This document shows positions 1-9,165 of a DNA stretch of 64,000 nucleotides, piece by piece. The notes beneath the pieces are model-generated. The model saw nothing but the letters and a program-made list of their open reading frames with translations. It did not search any database and was not told where the DNA came from. Where the stretch lies: assembly GCA_026388255.1 (NCBI GenBank), contig JAPLKC010000043.1, forward strand, positions 1 through 64,000. Direction: 5' to 3'. This stretch comes from Pseudomonadota bacterium. GTDB taxonomy: Bacteria > Desulfobacterota > Syntrophorhabdia > Syntrophorhabdales > Syntrophorhabdaceae. Numbering within the stretch: position 1 is the first letter of the stretch; each line of letters begins with the position of its first letter. The position numbers and the translations under genes were made by a program.

Positions 1-215
1 CAGATCGCCACGTCCATCGCCCGGGGCATCGGGGTGAACGCGGCCTTGGCCGACGCGATCGCGCTGGGCCACGACTGCGGGCACGGCCCCGGCTGGCACG
101 CCAGCGAGGACGCGTTCGACGCGTACGTCCCCGGCGGGTTCGACCACGGCCCGTGGGGCGCCGACGTCTCGCTCGCCGACCTCAACCTCTGCGCGCAGAC
201 CCTCGACGGCATCCA
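1..215 (+). CDS. Fragment of an HD-domain dGTPase-like dNTP triphosphohydrolase (foreign, both ends cut)
   Basis: The frame is open from base 1 and encodes about 71 residues. They carry the HD-superfamily metal-site pattern ALGHDCGHGPGWHASE, followed by GFDHGPWGADV and LNLCAQTLDGI, as in deoxyguanosinetriphosphate triphosphohydrolases, which remove triphosphate from dNTPs. The family normally continues after DGI with an asparagine/histidine-rich stretch, but here the similarity stops at about base 215 and the frame runs into unrelated sequence. Base composition is unlike everything after it: 43 of the first 60 bases are G or C, with almost only G/C third positions, typical of an actinobacterium. 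I infer that it does not belong to this genome. Confidence 0.75.
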
Positions 216-220
216 TTCAT
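212..220. other. Probable chimeric junction (assembly or library artefact)
   Basis: Within these bases a high-GC dGTPase-like reading frame (frame 1) gives way to a moderate-GC RND transporter reading frame (frame 2). Both genes are cut in mid-protein and no transposon end, tRNA or repeat is visible at the join. A contig-end misassembly explains this better than recombination. Confidence 0.65.
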
Positions 221-1810
221 ACGTTTCTTGGAGGGCACGAAGGGAAAGGGTTCAAATTTGTTGAGATTATGAGCGATTACTATGCGCGGTTCATCAGGAC
301 TTTAATGCAAAAGTCCCGGACGGTACTTCTCGCTTCTTCAGGGGTTGTTCTGGCAGGATTCATTGTCGGCTTTTTGGTAATGGGTACTCAATTCCTTCCC
401 AAAATGGATGAAGGGAATATCTATATCAGAATATCACTCCCTTACTCTGTTGCGCTCAGCAAAACCCATGAGACTGCGAAAAAGGTCAGAAGTATGCTCC
501 TTGAATTTCAAGAGATAAAGACAGTTGCTGTTCGTGTGGGAAGGCCGGAAGATGGAACTGACCCGACAGGCCCGTTCAATAACGAGTATTATGTTGGTTT
601 AAAACCATACAACCAATGGAAAAGAGGTATAACAAAAGAGGTTCTGGAAGATGAAATAAGGGAAAAACTTAACAAATCTGTTCCTAATGCTATTATCAGC
701 GTTTCCCAATATATGCAGGATAACCTTGAAGAAATGATGTCCGGTGTAAAGGGTGAAAATGCGGTGAAAATATTTGGAGAAAACCTTGCCGAACTTGATC
801 GTTTAGCAAAAGATTTCAAGGAAATAATCGAAAAGGTTCCCCAGATTAAAGAAGTGGGAATTTATCGGGAGCTTGGTCAACCCAATTTATTGATAGACGT
901 AAACAGGGCAAATGCAGCAGCTCTCGGGCTTAATGTGGGCGAGATTCTGGATATGGTTTCTGCGGCATTGGGCGGTAAGGTGGCAAGCCAGATTATAGAA
1001 GGTGAAAAAAGTTTTGCCCTCCAGGTAAGCTTTCCTGTTGAGTACAGAAAAGAACCGGAACGAATATCGAGCATCCCCATTATTTTACCTTCCGGAGGGG
1101 TTATACCGTTATCAAGAGTAGCAAATATAAGGTATGACACAGGCGCGTCATTCATTTACAGGGAAAATTATAAAAGATATATTCCCATCAAATTCGGAGT
1201 TGATTCAAAAGACCTGGGAGGTACAGTAAAAAAGGCTCAGAAAGAAACCCGGAATGTAAAACTTCCCGAAGGATATTTTACCGAATGGAGCGGTATATTT
1301 AACGAAATGGAGGAGGCCTTCAGAAGATTTTACATTTCAATACCTTTGGCAATTTTCCTTATTATGATCCTGCTGTATGTATTCCATGGAAATATGCGAA
1401 ACGTACTGCTCACAACGGTGGCGCCCGTCTGCGCTGTCTTTGGCGGCGTCATCAGCCTCCTCGTAACAGGTCAGTCTCTCAGTATCTCTGCGATAGTCGG
1501 TTTTATATCGATCATCGGCATATCGACATTTAAAACGTGTATTTTAATAAGCCATTATCTTGAGGTGTATAAGGAAAAGAAAAATCGTCAGGAAGCTATT
1601 ATTGAAACAGTACGGGAAAAATTCAGGTCAATTCTTATGGTCGGTCTTACCGCCTCATTGGGACTTCTTCCTGCCGCTCTGGCCCATGGTGTGGGGAGTC
1701 AAATCCAAAAACCGCTTGCTATTGTTGTTGTTGGTGGAATGCTCATAGGTACAGGCATTATTCTTCTTGTTATGCCGTTGCTGTTCAAGTTTGTACAAAT
1801 TGAGGAGTAA
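218..1810 (+). CDS. RND efflux transporter, CusA/CzcA type, C-terminal half (5' truncated)
   Basis: Inner-membrane proton-driven RND pump subunit; relatives form a tripartite complex that exports metal ions or organic compounds. About 530 residues remain of a family length near 1000-1050, beginning just before a transmembrane segment (VLLASSGVVLAGFIVGF). FLPKMDEGN, the periplasmic porter domain and a final membrane block with GASFIYREN, FNEMEEAFRRF and GLLPAALAHGVGSQIQKP follow, which are typical HME-RND landmarks. The frame is open upstream of the first Met (269) back to about 218 with plausible RND residues, so the 5' cut lies at the chimeric junction and not at a true start. Substrate cannot be told from this half. 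Confidence 0.85.
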   Translation, partial: HTFLGGHEGKGFKFVEIMSDYYARFIRTLMQKSRTVLLASSGVVLAGFIVGFLVMGTQFLPKMDEGNIYIRISLPYSVALSKTHETAKKVRSMLLEFQEIKTVAVRVGRPEDGTDPTGPFNNEYYVGLKPYNQWKRGITKEVLEDEIREKLNKSVPNAIISVSQYMQDNLEEMMSGVKGENAVKIFGENLAELDRLAKDFKEIIEKVPQIKEVGIYRELGQPNLLIDVNRANAAALGLNVGEILDMVSAALGGKVASQIIEGEKSFALQVSFPVEYRKEPERISSIPIILPSGGVIPLSRVANIRYDTGASFIYRENYKRYIPIKFGVDSKDLGGTVKKAQKETRNVKLPEGYFTEWSGIFNEMEEAFRRFYISIPLAIFLIMILLYVFHGNMRNVLLTTVAPVCAVFGGVISLLVTGQSLSISAIVGFISIIGISTFKTCILISHYLEVYKEKKNRQEAIIETVREKFRSILMVGLTASLGLLPAALAHGVGSQIQKPLAIVVVGGMLIGTGIILLVMPLLFKFVQIEE

Positions 1811-1841
1811 TCAATTGTTAAAATACAGAAGGGGGTCTAAA

Positions 1842-2072
1842 GTGTCGCAATTCATAAGGATCAAACATTATATTATCAATCTGGAAACGCTGACCTATAT
1901 TCGCCTGGCAGAAGATTACATCGACTTCGGATTTGCCTTCCCTACAGAAAAGGCTGGCGGGCACAACTATGTAAGGCTTGAAAAGGGAGTAGATTTGGAC
2001 GATACGGATTTTAAGGAGGTGAGAGACTTTGCTCTCGGACTACCTGATCCGGATAGGGTTATTGTTGTATAA
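1842..2072 (+). CDS. Small hypothetical protein, 76 aa
   Basis: I place the start at a GTG preceded by a G-rich Shine-Dalgarno (cagaaggggg), 31 bases after the RND stop. The protein begins VSQFIRIKHYIINLETLTYI. It is soluble, with acidic and hydrophobic residues alternating as in a small beta-rich protein, and ends in a short hydrophobic tail (DRVIVV). I do not recognise the family. Its position suggests co-transcription with the pump gene. The good ribosome site and sense-like codon use make it likely real. Confidence 0.5.
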   Translation: MSQFIRIKHYIINLETLTYIRLAEDYIDFGFAFPTEKAGGHNYVRLEKGVDLDDTDFKEVRDFALGLPDPDRVIVV

Positions 2073-2594
2073 ATATTGACAAGGAATCTCCCTCTAAATT
2101 TAAGCACTGTCAATAAATACTGACATCTTGAATACATCATTGGGCAACAGGCCGTATTTAGTGGACACCAAAGCTGACGTACAATACAAAGTCGGGGGTG
2201 TCAACATGGAAATGGCTCAAAAAAAGTATTCACAAAGCGGTTTGTTTTGCCTTGTATGATATTTCTTCTGTTTTTCCGGGTTATATAAGTTACTTGCATC
2301 CTTTTTCATTATCCATATTTTTGTCTAATTCAAACTCATCGTTTTCGCTTTATTGGGTACGTTGCATTAAAACTATCGGACATATAGACAACAGAGGGGT
2401 TCATATTATTGGATGTGTATAGTCTCTTCGCAGAAACTTCCCACTTGTCGAACTGAAGCGAGCTTGTTGCAAAGCCTGCCTGTGCGATGTATTTGCCTTT
2501 TGTATTTCAGTTGACATGTATTCCCGGTATTTGTATAAAGTAGCTCAACCGACAGGGAAAGCATCTGGAATCAACTGCATAAGGACGGTATGGA
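2073..2594. other. Intergenic region, no convincing gene
   Basis: About 520 bases with no reading frame that looks like a protein. One 74-codon frame (2198-2422) is rich in Phe, Ser and Tyr with no family feature. An 8-bp inverted repeat (tattgaca near 2083, tgtcaata near 2109) is the only visible structure. Confidence 0.5.
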
Positions 2595-2939
2595 ATGGAT
2601 AAAAAGAAGATAAAGGTTTTAATTCGTGACCTTGTCATTTTCTGGTTTTTGGTGATTATTTTTATTCTTATCTGGAGACATAATATTGCTGCTACCTGTT
2701 TTATAGTAATTGTTTATCTCATACGGTATTTCCTGTGGCCTGACAATGAAGATCATGTTGTGTTTGTTGCCGGTGCAGTTCTCGGTTCAATTGCCGAGAT
2801 TATTGCCACAAAAGCCGGTACCTGGAGCTATACACTTCCTACCTTTCTCAATATACCCCTCTGGCTTCCTTTTGCCTGGGGTTTTGTTTCTGTCCTGATT
2901 ATTCGAATAGCCCAGACCTTCCTGAGAAACAGGGACTGA
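2595..2939 (+). CDS. Small integral membrane protein, 114 aa
   Basis: The ATG follows an AAGGA ribosome site. There are about four hydrophobic segments (roughly residues 8-26, 29-46, 55-72 and 86-106) with a conserved-looking element GTWSYTLPTFLNIPLWLPFAW between the last two. That WSY...PLWLPFAWG pattern occurs in small uncharacterised bacterial membrane proteins, but I cannot assign a function. It probably sits in the inner membrane and ends close to a degraded gene fragment. Confidence 0.6.
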   Translation: MDKKKIKVLIRDLVIFWFLVIIFILIWRHNIAATCFIVIVYLIRYFLWPDNEDHVVFVAGAVLGSIAEIIATKAGTWSYTLPTFLNIPLWLPFAWGFVSVLIIRIAQTFLRNRD

Positions 2940-2941
2940 AA

Positions 2942-3100
2942 CTGGTCCATGACCTGCGTCGCCATAACTACGTATCGAAAGAAATTGAAAAATGGGGTTC
3001 AGGGTTAAAGAGGATAAAAACTTCGTTGACCCTCGAATATCATGGTGATAGAGTATTGTTGTTCCCGGTGCAATTCACTACAGGAAGGTTAACACTATGA
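2942..3100 (+). pseudogene. Possible remnant of a RecG-like/AlbA_2 ATP-binding regulator C-terminus
   Basis: A frame without a start reads ...RHNYVSKEIEKWGSGLKRI... and stops inside the alcohol dehydrogenase start codon. IEKWGSGLKRI is close to the signature (IE-WG-GI-RI) near the end of AlbA_2/HATPase_c_4 putative transcriptional regulators, and the basic HN stretch before it also fits. Only about 50 residues survive out of several hundred, so this would be a dead 3' fragment. The match is short, so the call is tentative. Confidence 0.35.
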
Positions 3101-4131
3101 GAGCAATGATATTGAACAGGATATGCAACATCAGTGAAAACAAGCATCCCCTTGAATTAACGGATTTGCCCATCCCTGTGCCGAAGGAAGATGAAATCCT
3201 TATCCGGGTATCTACCTGCGGCGTCTGCCATACCGAACTTGATGAGATTGAGGGCAGAACTCCCCCGCCCCGATTTCCTGTTGTCCCTGGACACCAGATT
3301 GTGGGAAAAATAGAGAAAACAGGTGAAAAGGTAAAAAAACTGAAAGCAGGCGACAGGGTGGGCGTCGGATGGATCCACTCTGCCTGCGGAACATGCAGGT
3401 TCTGTCTTGAAGGCGATGAAAACCTCTGCATACAGTTTGAAGCCACGGGCAGGGATGTTAACGGAGGATATGCCGAGTATGCCGCTGTCCCTGAAAAATT
3501 CGCCTACATGATCCCCGATATATTTTCCGATATAGAGGCGGCTCCGCTTTTATGCGCCGGCGCAATCGGGTACCGGTCGATACGGCTCACAGGCATTAAA
3601 AACGGCGACACCCTCGGGCTCATAGGATTCGGCGCATCTGCCCATATTGTCCTGCAGATGGCGCAATACAAGTACCCGAAATCAAAGATATTTGTCTTTG
3701 CCCGCAGTGACGGGGAACGTACCTTTGCACGGGAACTCGGCGCTCACTGGTCAGGCGACATTGAAGACGAACCACCGGAACAACTTCGTTGTGCCATTGA
3801 TACAACCCCGGTCTGGAAACCGATCTTGGAGGGATTAAGGCATCTTGAGAGGGGCGGTCGGCTTGTCATTAATGCGATACGAAAGGAGGAGATAGACAAG
3901 GAAACTCTTCTCGATCTTGACTATCCGGGCCATCTCTGGCTTGAGAAAGAGATAAAAAGCGTTGCCAATGTGGCAGGCAGGGATATCAGCGAATTTCTTG
4001 AATTGGCGGCAAAAATACCAATCAAACCGGAGGTGCAGGAATACATGCTTGAAGATGCCAACACAGCTCTCGTCGAACTCAAGGAAAGAAAGATTCGCGG
4101 GGCAAAGGTGCTGAGAATCGGCGAAACATAG
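3097..4131 (+). CDS. Zinc-dependent alcohol dehydrogenase family protein
   Basis: Medium-chain NAD(P)-dependent oxidoreductase, 344 aa, full length. The catalytic zinc site is visible as CGVCHTELDEIEG (Cys near 43) with PGHQIVGKI; the structural zinc site as CGTCRFCLEGDENLC. The Rossmann region contains LGLIGFGASAHIVLQMA in place of the usual GxGxxG, a GFGASA variant seen in the AdhP-like group that lacks a typical zinc-ADH dinucleotide loop. An AGGAAGG site precedes the ATG. The downstream kinase converges on it. Substrate is probably a primary alcohol or aldehyde but is not determined. Confidence 0.85.
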   Translation: MRAMILNRICNISENKHPLELTDLPIPVPKEDEILIRVSTCGVCHTELDEIEGRTPPPRFPVVPGHQIVGKIEKTGEKVKKLKAGDRVGVGWIHSACGTCRFCLEGDENLCIQFEATGRDVNGGYAEYAAVPEKFAYMIPDIFSDIEAAPLLCAGAIGYRSIRLTGIKNGDTLGLIGFGASAHIVLQMAQYKYPKSKIFVFARSDGERTFARELGAHWSGDIEDEPPEQLRCAIDTTPVWKPILEGLRHLERGGRLVINAIRKEEIDKETLLDLDYPGHLWLEKEIKSVANVAGRDISEFLELAAKIPIKPEVQEYMLEDANTALVELKERKIRGAKVLRIGET

Positions 4132-4153
4132 CACCCACAGTTTTTTTCATGCC

Positions 4154-6181
4154 TCAGCAAGAGACCTGTGCATCCAGTATTTCCCTTATTTTATTTAACA
4201 AATCGTACGATGTTAATGGTTTTTGAATAAAGTTAACTGTTTTATCTTGAACCCCTTTATCAATAACAACATCGCCGGTATAGCCGCTGGTGAAGAGCAC
4301 CTTGATGTCGGGATTAATCTTCTTTATCTCCTCATATGCCTCTTTCCCGTTCTTTTTGGGCATAACAACATCGAAGAGAAGAAGGTCTATTTCATCTTTA
4401 TGTTCAAAAAAACTCCGGAGGGCATCCTCTCCATCAACGGCCTCAATGACGGTATAGCCTGCCATGCCGAGCACCATCGTGGCAAGGGTTCGTAATTCAG
4501 TATTATCCTCAGCTATAAGGATTGTTTCTGTACCGCCCTTAACCTCCAGAATCCCGTTTTTCTCTTCGTCTTTTATTGTTTTTATTGCCGGGATGAATAT
4601 ACAAAACGTTGTACCCACGCCCTGGTCACTGTATGTATCAATAAACCCGTTATGCTGCTTGATAATGCCGTATACCATAGAGAGGCCGAGCCCTGTACCC
4701 CTGCCTACCTCCTTTGTGGTGAAGAAGGGGTCGTATATGTGCTCTTTTGTCTTTTTATCCATGCCAATGCCGGTATCTTTTACCAATATCAGGGCATATT
4801 CGCCAGATTTGTCATATCCCTGCATCTGCAGAAATTCGGTATCCGCTTTTACCTTTTTTGTTTCGATAACTAACCTGCCTCCTTTTGGCATAGCATCACG
4901 TGCGTTTGTGGTAAGATTCATCAATACCTGGTCTATCTGTGTTTTGTCGGCCATAATGGTAACATCTGTATTTTCAAGTATTACTTCCAAATCTATGTCT
5001 TCTGTTAAGAGTCTCTTTAACAGTGTTTCCATTGCCTTTATAAGGGTATTAACCTTGTAAGGCTTAAGCTCTATTACCTGTTTCCTGCTGAAGGCCAAAA
5101 GGTTCTGGGTAAGACCTGCAGCCTTTTCTGATGATGTGAGTATGTGTTCCAGATACATCCTTCTCGGATCATCCTTGTCCATCTTCATCTTTAAGATATC
5201 CCCATACCCCATAATAGCAGAAATGATATTATTGAAGTCATGGGCAATGCCGCCGGCAAGTTGACCGATAGACTCTATTTTTTGTGATTGGAGAAGCTGG
5301 GCTTGCAGTTTTTCCCTATCTTCCTCTGCCCGTTTCTGCCCGGTTATATCCGTCAGAGCGGTAATGCTGTAATCTTTCAAATGCGTTGTTCTGAATTCTA
5401 TACACTTGGTCTGCCCATTCTTACAGGTAATGATGAACTCTATATCGGCGCCCTTGCCTCCTTCGTGTAATCTGTCTGTTTTCCATGCATCAATAACTTT
5501 TCTCCTGTATTCCGGATCAGGATATGCCTTCTCGAACCAGCCTGTCCCGATAGTAATATCCTGAAGGTTGTAACCGGTAATATTGGTAAATTCCGGGTTG
5601 AGGTACTGATATTTACCGCTTTTATCTATGAGCGCAATGCCGACAGGCTGGTGTTCGAGGATGGTAAAAAGGGTTTTTCTCTCATCCTGCAGGGCTTCTA
5701 TAGCTTTTTTCCGCTCTGTTATATCGAGAAGCGTCCCTATAATTGCCGGTTTCCCTTGATACATAATACGTGTAGTGTATGCTTCAACATTTTTTATATC
5801 GCCGTTTTTTGCAAGTATTCTGAATTCAAAATTAAGGGATTCGATTTCTCCTGACAGCCTTTTATGCATATTTTCTTTTACCCTGGGCCAGTCTTCGGGC
5901 AAGACCAGGTTTATCGGTCCTTTTTTGTCTATAATTTCATTGACTGTTAAACCATGTACTTCAGCGAACCTTGCGTTAACATATCTGAATAGGCCATCCT
6001 GAACAATATACATCCCGGCAAGCGATTTCTCTGCCATCTCCCTGAACTTGTTCTCCGATTCCTGCAGGGCCTGTTCTGTCCGCTCTCTCCTGGTTTCTGC
6101 TTTTTCAAGTTCAGCAATACGTTGGCGCAATTCAGACAATTCTTTGATAAGCCGCTCTTTGTTCTTGTTTTTATCTTCCAT
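4154..6181 (-). CDS. Hybrid PAS sensor histidine kinase with receiver domain
   Basis: Cytoplasmic sensor of about 675 aa with no transmembrane segment. In order: N-terminal coiled coil (ELSELRQRIAELEKAETRR), PAS 1 (about 40-160), PAS 2 (about 165-290), HisKA with the H-box LAGGIAHDFNNIISAIMGYG, HATPase (DTGIGMDK, GRGTGLGLSMVYGI) and a C-terminal receiver (LLLFDVVMPKKNGKEA). I chose the ATG at 6181 over an in-frame TTG at 6202. It resembles the kinase at 31971-33986 in layout. Such kinases often lack a paired regulator and signal through an HPt protein; none is visible nearby. Confidence 0.9.
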   Translation of the reverse strand: MEDKNKNKERLIKELSELRQRIAELEKAETRRERTEQALQESENKFREMAEKSLAGMYIVQDGLFRYVNARFAEVHGLTVNEIIDKKGPINLVLPEDWPRVKENMHKRLSGEIESLNFEFRILAKNGDIKNVEAYTTRIMYQGKPAIIGTLLDITERKKAIEALQDERKTLFTILEHQPVGIALIDKSGKYQYLNPEFTNITGYNLQDITIGTGWFEKAYPDPEYRRKVIDAWKTDRLHEGGKGADIEFIITCKNGQTKCIEFRTTHLKDYSITALTDITGQKRAEEDREKLQAQLLQSQKIESIGQLAGGIAHDFNNIISAIMGYGDILKMKMDKDDPRRMYLEHILTSSEKAAGLTQNLLAFSRKQVIELKPYKVNTLIKAMETLLKRLLTEDIDLEVILENTDVTIMADKTQIDQVLMNLTTNARDAMPKGGRLVIETKKVKADTEFLQMQGYDKSGEYALILVKDTGIGMDKKTKEHIYDPFFTTKEVGRGTGLGLSMVYGIIKQHNGFIDTYSDQGVGTTFCIFIPAIKTIKDEEKNGILEVKGGTETILIAEDNTELRTLATMVLGMAGYTVIEAVDGEDALRSFFEHKDEIDLLLFDVVMPKKNGKEAYEEIKKINPDIKVLFTSGYTGDVVIDKGVQDKTVNFIQKPLTSYDLLNKIREILDAQVSC

Positions 6182-6496
6182 TTTATACCAATTCGCCTTC
6201 AAGAGTATTGATTGCCTCGCGGGTTAATACTACGAAGCTTACTTCGAGATGGTTGCCCCGCAACTTATCACGGGGTAATTCATTTAACATTGTTGCCTCG
6301 CCTTTGATGCCCCATCCGCTTGCAGCATGGTGATTCATTACAATTAGGAGCATACAATATTGTATACAATACTTCAAAGATTATTTTTCAGAGGATTACG
6401 GGCAAAATTATATTTATCATCCAACAACGTAAGGCAAAAGGTATTTGTAAATCATGATATTATTATGGAAAAAGCCAGTATTCGACACTCATAATT
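6182..6496. other. Intergenic region with palindromes, no convincing gene
   Basis: About 315 bases. A 64-codon minus-strand frame (6183-6377) contains LPRDKLRGNHLEVSFVVLTR, which is the translation of a palindrome-rich stretch. It looks like a dispersed repeat, not a protein. No promoter stands out. Confidence 0.45.
6233..6275. repeat. Paired small palindromes, candidate dispersed repeat
   Basis: Two hairpins lie side by side: CGAAG-CTTA-CTTCG (6233-6246) and CCCCG-CAACTTATCA-CGGGG (6256-6275), followed by TAATTCATT. A related element (CGCAG-TAAG-CTGCG followed by GGGGAATTTG) occurs at 34488-34510. On the complementary strand both read CCCCGCAnCTTA-like, which suggests members of one genome-wide palindromic family. 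Confidence 0.4.
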
Positions 6497-7390
6497 TCAT
6501 AAGCCTTTTCCTGTCAGTATCCGGAGTATCTCCACGTATCGTGCCTGTGTCTTGTCGACTATTTCGGCCGGCAGTTCCGGACCTGGATATTTTTTGTTCC
6601 AGTCGAGCGTATTAAGATAATCTCTCACAATCTGTTTATCATAGCTGTCCTGAGGTTTTCCCGGTTGATAACCTTTTATCGACCAGAACCTCGATGAGTC
6701 AGGGGTCAACATCTCGTCTATAACTATCATTTCTCCGTCCAGCATGCCGAACTCGAACTTTGTGTCTGCTATTATAACACCCTTCTCTTCGGCAATTTTG
6801 CATGCCTTTTCATATATGCTTATACTTGTATCTCTCAGTTTTTTTGCCACCGCTTCACCTATCAGATCAATTGTTTCATTATAGGTAATGCTCATATCGT
6901 GGCCTTCATCAGCCTTTGTGGTTGGTGTAAAAATAGGCATCTCCAGTTTTGATGATTCCCGGAGGCCTTTGGTCAACGGTATTCCGCAAATATTCCCTTT
7001 TTCCTTATAATCGTTCCATCCCGAGCCTGCAAGGTATCCCCTGACCACACACTCAACGGGTATCACCTTTGCTTTCTTAACGATCATGCTCCGGTCTTTC
7101 AGTTGTCCACCATACTTTTTCAAAGGCTCGGGATATTTTTCAACATCCGTCTCCAGTATATGGTTACTGATAATATCTTCCATCTCATGAAACCAGAACC
7201 CGGAAAGCTTTGTTAAAACCCTGCCTTTATCAGTGATGCCGGTAGGTAAAACCACATCGAAGGCGGATAACCTGTCGGTGGTAACGATTAAAAGCCTATC
7301 ACCCAGATCATATATATCCCTGACCTTCCCTTTTTTGGGAACACCTATCTCAGCAAAATTAGTTTCCCTTAAAGTTTTGTCCGTATCCAT
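6497..7390 (-). CDS. purC: Phosphoribosylaminoimidazole-succinocarboxamide synthase
   Basis: SAICAR synthetase joins aspartate to CAIR using ATP in de novo purine synthesis. At 297 aa it is the long (yeast-like) form. Visible motifs are KGKVRDIYD near residue 20, LSAFDVVLP, VECVVRGYLAGSGW, the acidic metal/ATP site IADTKFEFG and DEMLTPDSSRFW. The start ATG has GGAAGGG six bases upstream. No other purine gene is adjacent. Confidence 0.95.
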   Translation of the reverse strand: MDTDKTLRETNFAEIGVPKKGKVRDIYDLGDRLLIVTTDRLSAFDVVLPTGITDKGRVLTKLSGFWFHEMEDIISNHILETDVEKYPEPLKKYGGQLKDRSMIVKKAKVIPVECVVRGYLAGSGWNDYKEKGNICGIPLTKGLRESSKLEMPIFTPTTKADEGHDMSITYNETIDLIGEAVAKKLRDTSISIYEKACKIAEEKGVIIADTKFEFGMLDGEMIVIDEMLTPDSSRFWSIKGYQPGKPQDSYDKQIVRDYLNTLDWNKKYPGPELPAEIVDKTQARYVEILRILTGKGL

Positions 7391-7437
7391 ATGACCCTTC
7401 CTTTTTTATTTTTTATATATTATGAAGTAATGTCTTT

Positions 7438-8130
7438 TCATGTCTCCGGTTCGAACTCGCTTTTTGATGCGCCGCAGACAGGACATACCCAGTTTTCAGG
7501 CAGTTTCTCAAAGGCTGTGCCGGGTTTTATGCCGGCATCAGTATCACCATTTGCCGGGTCATATACATATCCGCAGACATTACACTTATATTTGCCGGCG
7601 ATAGCGGGCTTTTCCCCGGGCTCCTCTTCTTTAACATACGTCGGGGCTGTTTTCGGAGATTTACCGCCCTTTATCTGATGGTAATATGCATAGGTCATCG
7701 GCTCTCCATCGCTTAAGGTATCACAGTCAACCACTTTTCCGATAAAAATAGAATGTGTACCCACGTCGGTAACACCGATGACCTCGCATTCAAGATAGCC
7801 TGCGCTATATTCCAGTACGATGGGGGCGCCTGTTAAACCGGTTTTAAACTTTACGTCTTTAAACTTATCAATGTCCCTGCCTGATTTGAACCCGAAATTC
7901 CCGATCAGCGTCATAGGCGCCTCATTTGAAAGAATGGAAATCGCAAATATTTTGCTTTCCATAATACACTCATGTGTCAGGTTGAGTTTATTTATGCTTA
8001 TTGCTATTGTTGGAGGTTCAGAGGTAATCTGAAACGCTGTGTTGGCAATTTGTCCATTCAGCTTGCCTTCCTTTTTAGAACCGACGATATACATCCCGTA
8101 ACAAATCTTCTGGATAGCCTTTAAGTTCAT
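7438..8130 (-). CDS. High-molecular-weight rubredoxin (flavin reductase-rubredoxin fusion)
   Basis: 230 aa. The first ~155 residues are an FMN-binding flavin-reductase-like domain ([37 protein letters not shown]). After a short Pro/Glu linker comes a rubredoxin with iron ligands CNVC (183, 186) and CPVC (216, 219). In acetogens and sulfate reducers such proteins pass electrons from NADH:rubredoxin reductase to oxygen- or NO-reducing flavodiiron proteins. That role is known for the family; here it is inferred. It lies upstream of purC (gap ~47 bases, same strand) and is divergent from the K+ channel gene. It supports an anaerobe with oxidative-stress defence. Confidence 0.88.
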   Translation of the reverse strand: MNLKAIQKICYGMYIVGSKKEGKLNGQIANTAFQITSEPPTIAISINKLNLTHECIMESKIFAISILSNEAPMTLIGNFGFKSGRDIDKFKDVKFKTGLTGAPIVLEYSAGYLECEVIGVTDVGTHSIFIGKVVDCDTLSDGEPMTYAYYHQIKGGKSPKTAPTYVKEEEPGEKPAIAGKYKCNVCGYVYDPANGDTDAGIKPGTAFEKLPENWVCPVCGASKSEFEPET

Positions 8131-8281
8131 ATAATGATCCTCCCTGTTTCGCAGTGTAAGGACAAATTATAAACTATTTTTGTTTAAAAGGGTATTTTAA
8201 AGCTTTTCCCGTTGACAAGCCTGAAAATCTCCTGATATCATTAGATTTATACCTAACAAAAGCTGATAGGTGTCATATACA

Positions 8282-9106
8282 ATGCATGCCATAAAGACAC
8301 GTTTGAAGATCTTTTTGATTATCTTTTTTGCACTGATAGTCACCGGGACCTTTGGTTTTATGCTTATCGAGAAAAAATCGCTTATCGATTCCGCCTATTT
8401 TGTTGTTGTTACCATGGCCACCGTAGGGTACGGGGACATCCATCCCATAACCCTGTCAGGCAAGATATTCACCATAATCCTCGTTATTATGGGCGTGGGC
8501 ACATTTCTTGGCGTGATAGGCAATTTAACCGAAATCATGCTCGCCAAAAGAGAGATCGAGAGCCGTATGGAGAAGCTGAACATGGTTATCGGTGTTTTTT
8601 TCAGCGAAGTAGGCATGGGCCTTATGGACAGGTTTTCCCGATATGATCCTGAGTTTGATATAATACGACCGGAACTGCTTATCACCGCTCAATGGACAGA
8701 TAAGGATTTTCACACTGCAAGAGAAAATGCCCATAGACATAACTATGGCGTGGATATAGAAAAAGTTGATCTTGAAAACCTGAAGAAGTTTCTCTTTGAA
8801 AGGAGAGGTTTTCTGGTAAGACTTCTGGAAAATCCGGTGCTGATGGAACATCAATCGTTTACCGATCTCCTCCGTGCCACATTCCACCTGACAGAAGAGT
8901 TGGCTTACCGCAATAACTTTCTCGACCTTCCGAAACCGGACGGAGATCACCTTGCTGTGGATATCAAGCGAGTATTCCATCTGATCGTAAGCGAGTGGCT
9001 GGATTATATGAGATACCTGAAAAGAAATTATCCTTTTCTATTCTCTCTTGCCATGAGGACAAATCCCTTTGATGAAAAAGCCTCTGTGGTCATAAACAGG
9101 GCATAA
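8282..9106 (+). CDS. Two-TM potassium channel with cytoplasmic domain
   Basis: Inner-membrane ion channel of 274 aa from the ATG at 8282, chosen because AGGTG stands 8 bases upstream; an in-frame GTG at 8270 lacks a ribosome site. TM1 is about residues 8-28, the pore helix leads to the selectivity filter TVGYGD (47-52) and TM2 is about 61-84. The rest is a soluble helical region of unknown type, not a TrkA-N/RCK domain since no GxGxxG is seen. It could be gated by an unrecognised ligand. Confidence 0.85.
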   Translation: MHAIKTRLKIFLIIFFALIVTGTFGFMLIEKKSLIDSAYFVVVTMATVGYGDIHPITLSGKIFTIILVIMGVGTFLGVIGNLTEIMLAKREIESRMEKLNMVIGVFFSEVGMGLMDRFSRYDPEFDIIRPELLITAQWTDKDFHTARENAHRHNYGVDIEKVDLENLKKFLFERRGFLVRLLENPVLMEHQSFTDLLRATFHLTEELAYRNNFLDLPKPDGDHLAVDIKRVFHLIVSEWLDYMRYLKRNYPFLFSLAMRTNPFDEKASVVINRA

Positions 9107-9165
9107 ATGAAAACAGACATATGCAAAATGTTGTGCTATAATAGATAGTCAAGGACAGACTGCAG

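Noticed and set aside
2198-2422. 74-codon frame in the 2.1-2.6 kb gap
   Set aside because: Composition rich in Phe, Ser and Tyr, with no ribosome site or family motif; sits in an intergenic region with no codon bias.
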